A DNA stretch of 6,728 bases from an uncultured Dehalococcoidales bacterium. GTDB taxonomy: Bacteria; Chloroflexota; Dehalococcoidia; UBA1151; UBA1328. Positions 6,219 through 6,728 of the stretch are shown here, piece by piece. Positions within the stretch are counted from its first letter, which is position 1. Every line of letters starts with the position of its first letter. Location: the NCBI GenBank assembly GCA_905614375.1, contig CAJQSP010000067.1, positions 1 through 6,728 on the forward strand, read 5' to 3'. The notes below the pieces were generated by a model. That model did no database searches. It saw only the letters and a list, made by a program, of their open reading frames with translations, and was not told the DNA's origin. The translations under genes and the position numbers were made by a program.

Positions 6219-6728
6219 ATGAATTCAACAGTATTCGAACCGATGAATATGGTGACTGCTGAAACGCTCCTAAAAGAAGCCAAGCAGATCCTCAATCAGC
6301 TCGGACTGACGTTCTTCTTGAGACATGGTACATGTTTGGGCGCAGTACGAGATCAAGCTTTCATTCCTTGGGACGACGACCTCGACATAGGGTCGGTAAT
6401 CGGCTTACATGGTTTGACCAAAGAAATTGTTGAACAGGCGGCTGTCGAATTCCGCAAGCATGGCTACTCGGCAGAAGTTATCGATAGTGAATTACACATG
6501 AGCGTCGACCTAAAAAAATCGGGCGTTCAAATGGACTGGACCTGCTATCACATAATTGATGACAGCATTTATCAGTGGCCGGTAGTCAAAATTCCTGTGA
6601 GCCTTCACGAAAATCTAAAAGAGATCGATTTTCTTGGCACAAATTTTATGGTGCCAAATCCACCCGAAGAGTACTTTCGTCTGAAGTATGGACCTGACTG
6701 GATGACCCCGAAGGAAGCTGGCGAATTC
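6219..6728 (+). CDS. LicD-family phosphotransferase, 5' part (runs off the window)
   Basis: The frame is open from the ATG for 170 codons to the window edge with no stop, so the gene is partial. It begins MNSTVFEPMNMVTAETL, then a helix, then the family signature RHGTCLGAVRDQAFIPWDDD (35-54) followed by LDIG: the aspartates D52-D54 and D56 correspond to the metal-binding nucleotidyltransferase-like motif of LicD, fukutin and FKRP. Further on, MDWTCYH (about 108-114) and YFRLKYGPDWMTP (about 152-164) match the second family block. LicD proteins move phosphocholine, or in related cases phosphoribitol or other phospho-groups, from a CDP-linked donor onto cell-surface glycans or teichoic acids at the cytoplasmic face. 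No membrane segment is visible. Divergent pairing with the aminotransferase suggests a glycan-decoration locus that continues beyond the window. Donor and acceptor are unknown. Confidence 0.88.
   Translation, partial: MNSTVFEPMNMVTAETLLKEAKQILNQLGLTFFLRHGTCLGAVRDQAFIPWDDDLDIGSVIGLHGLTKEIVEQAAVEFRKHGYSAEVIDSELHMSVDLKKSGVQMDWTCYHIIDDSIYQWPVVKIPVSLHENLKEIDFLGTNFMVPNPPEEYFRLKYGPDWMTPKEAGEF

Noticed and set aside
6723..6728. Window ending exactly on GAATTC, as if cut from a clone
   Set aside because: Several other GAATTC sites occur inside the window, for example at 6221 and 4369, so the end is probably coincidence.

Overview
The window looks like ordinary bacterial chromosome of medium GC, probably from an uncultivated, possibly marine, lineage. 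The mix of a cytosolic ceramidase-like protein, a small alpha/beta-barrel-like protein, an aldo/keto reductase and a malate/L-lactate (Ldh_2) dehydrogenase resembles environmental Chloroflexota (SAR202/Dehalococcoidia-like) genomes. That placement is a low-confidence impression; no rRNA or marker gene is present. I saw no tRNA, CRISPR array or phage module.

Layout. (1) 4-1401, minus: complete neutral/alkaline ceramidase-superfamily protein with a TTG start. (2) 1402-1765: divergent intergenic region rich in TAGTC repeats. (3) 1766-2086, plus: small protein of probable dimeric alpha/beta-barrel (NIPSNAP-like) type. (4) 2167-3119, plus: aldo/keto reductase with all four catalytic residues, split by a one-base frameshift near 2290. 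(5) 3116-3304, minus: start-less fragment of an IS6-like transposase N-terminus, abutting the end of the reductase. (6) 3450-3478: candidate promoter, leading to (7) 3584-4669, plus: Ldh_2-family NAD(P)-dependent oxidoreductase. (8) 4694-4730: intrinsic terminator between convergent genes. (9) 4747-5934, minus: PLP-dependent class I/II aminotransferase of the HisC/CobD-like type. (10) 5935-6218: divergent intergenic region with a hairpin. (11) 6219 to the window end, plus: 5' part of a LicD-family phosphotransferase, cut by the window edge.

The window appears to join two functional blocks. The left block (to about 4730) holds enzymes that oxidise or hydrolyse small organic substrates, with signs of decay: a frameshift and a dead transposon fragment. 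The right block (4747 onward) pairs an aminotransferase with a LicD protein, which suggests the edge of a surface-glycan locus, perhaps one decorated with phosphocholine or a phosphonate such as 2-aminoethylphosphonate. That link is inferred from context. I did not find a clearly novel system; the least routine items are the unlisted IS6 fragment, the precise reductase frameshift, the TAGTC cluster and the aminotransferase/LicD pair.
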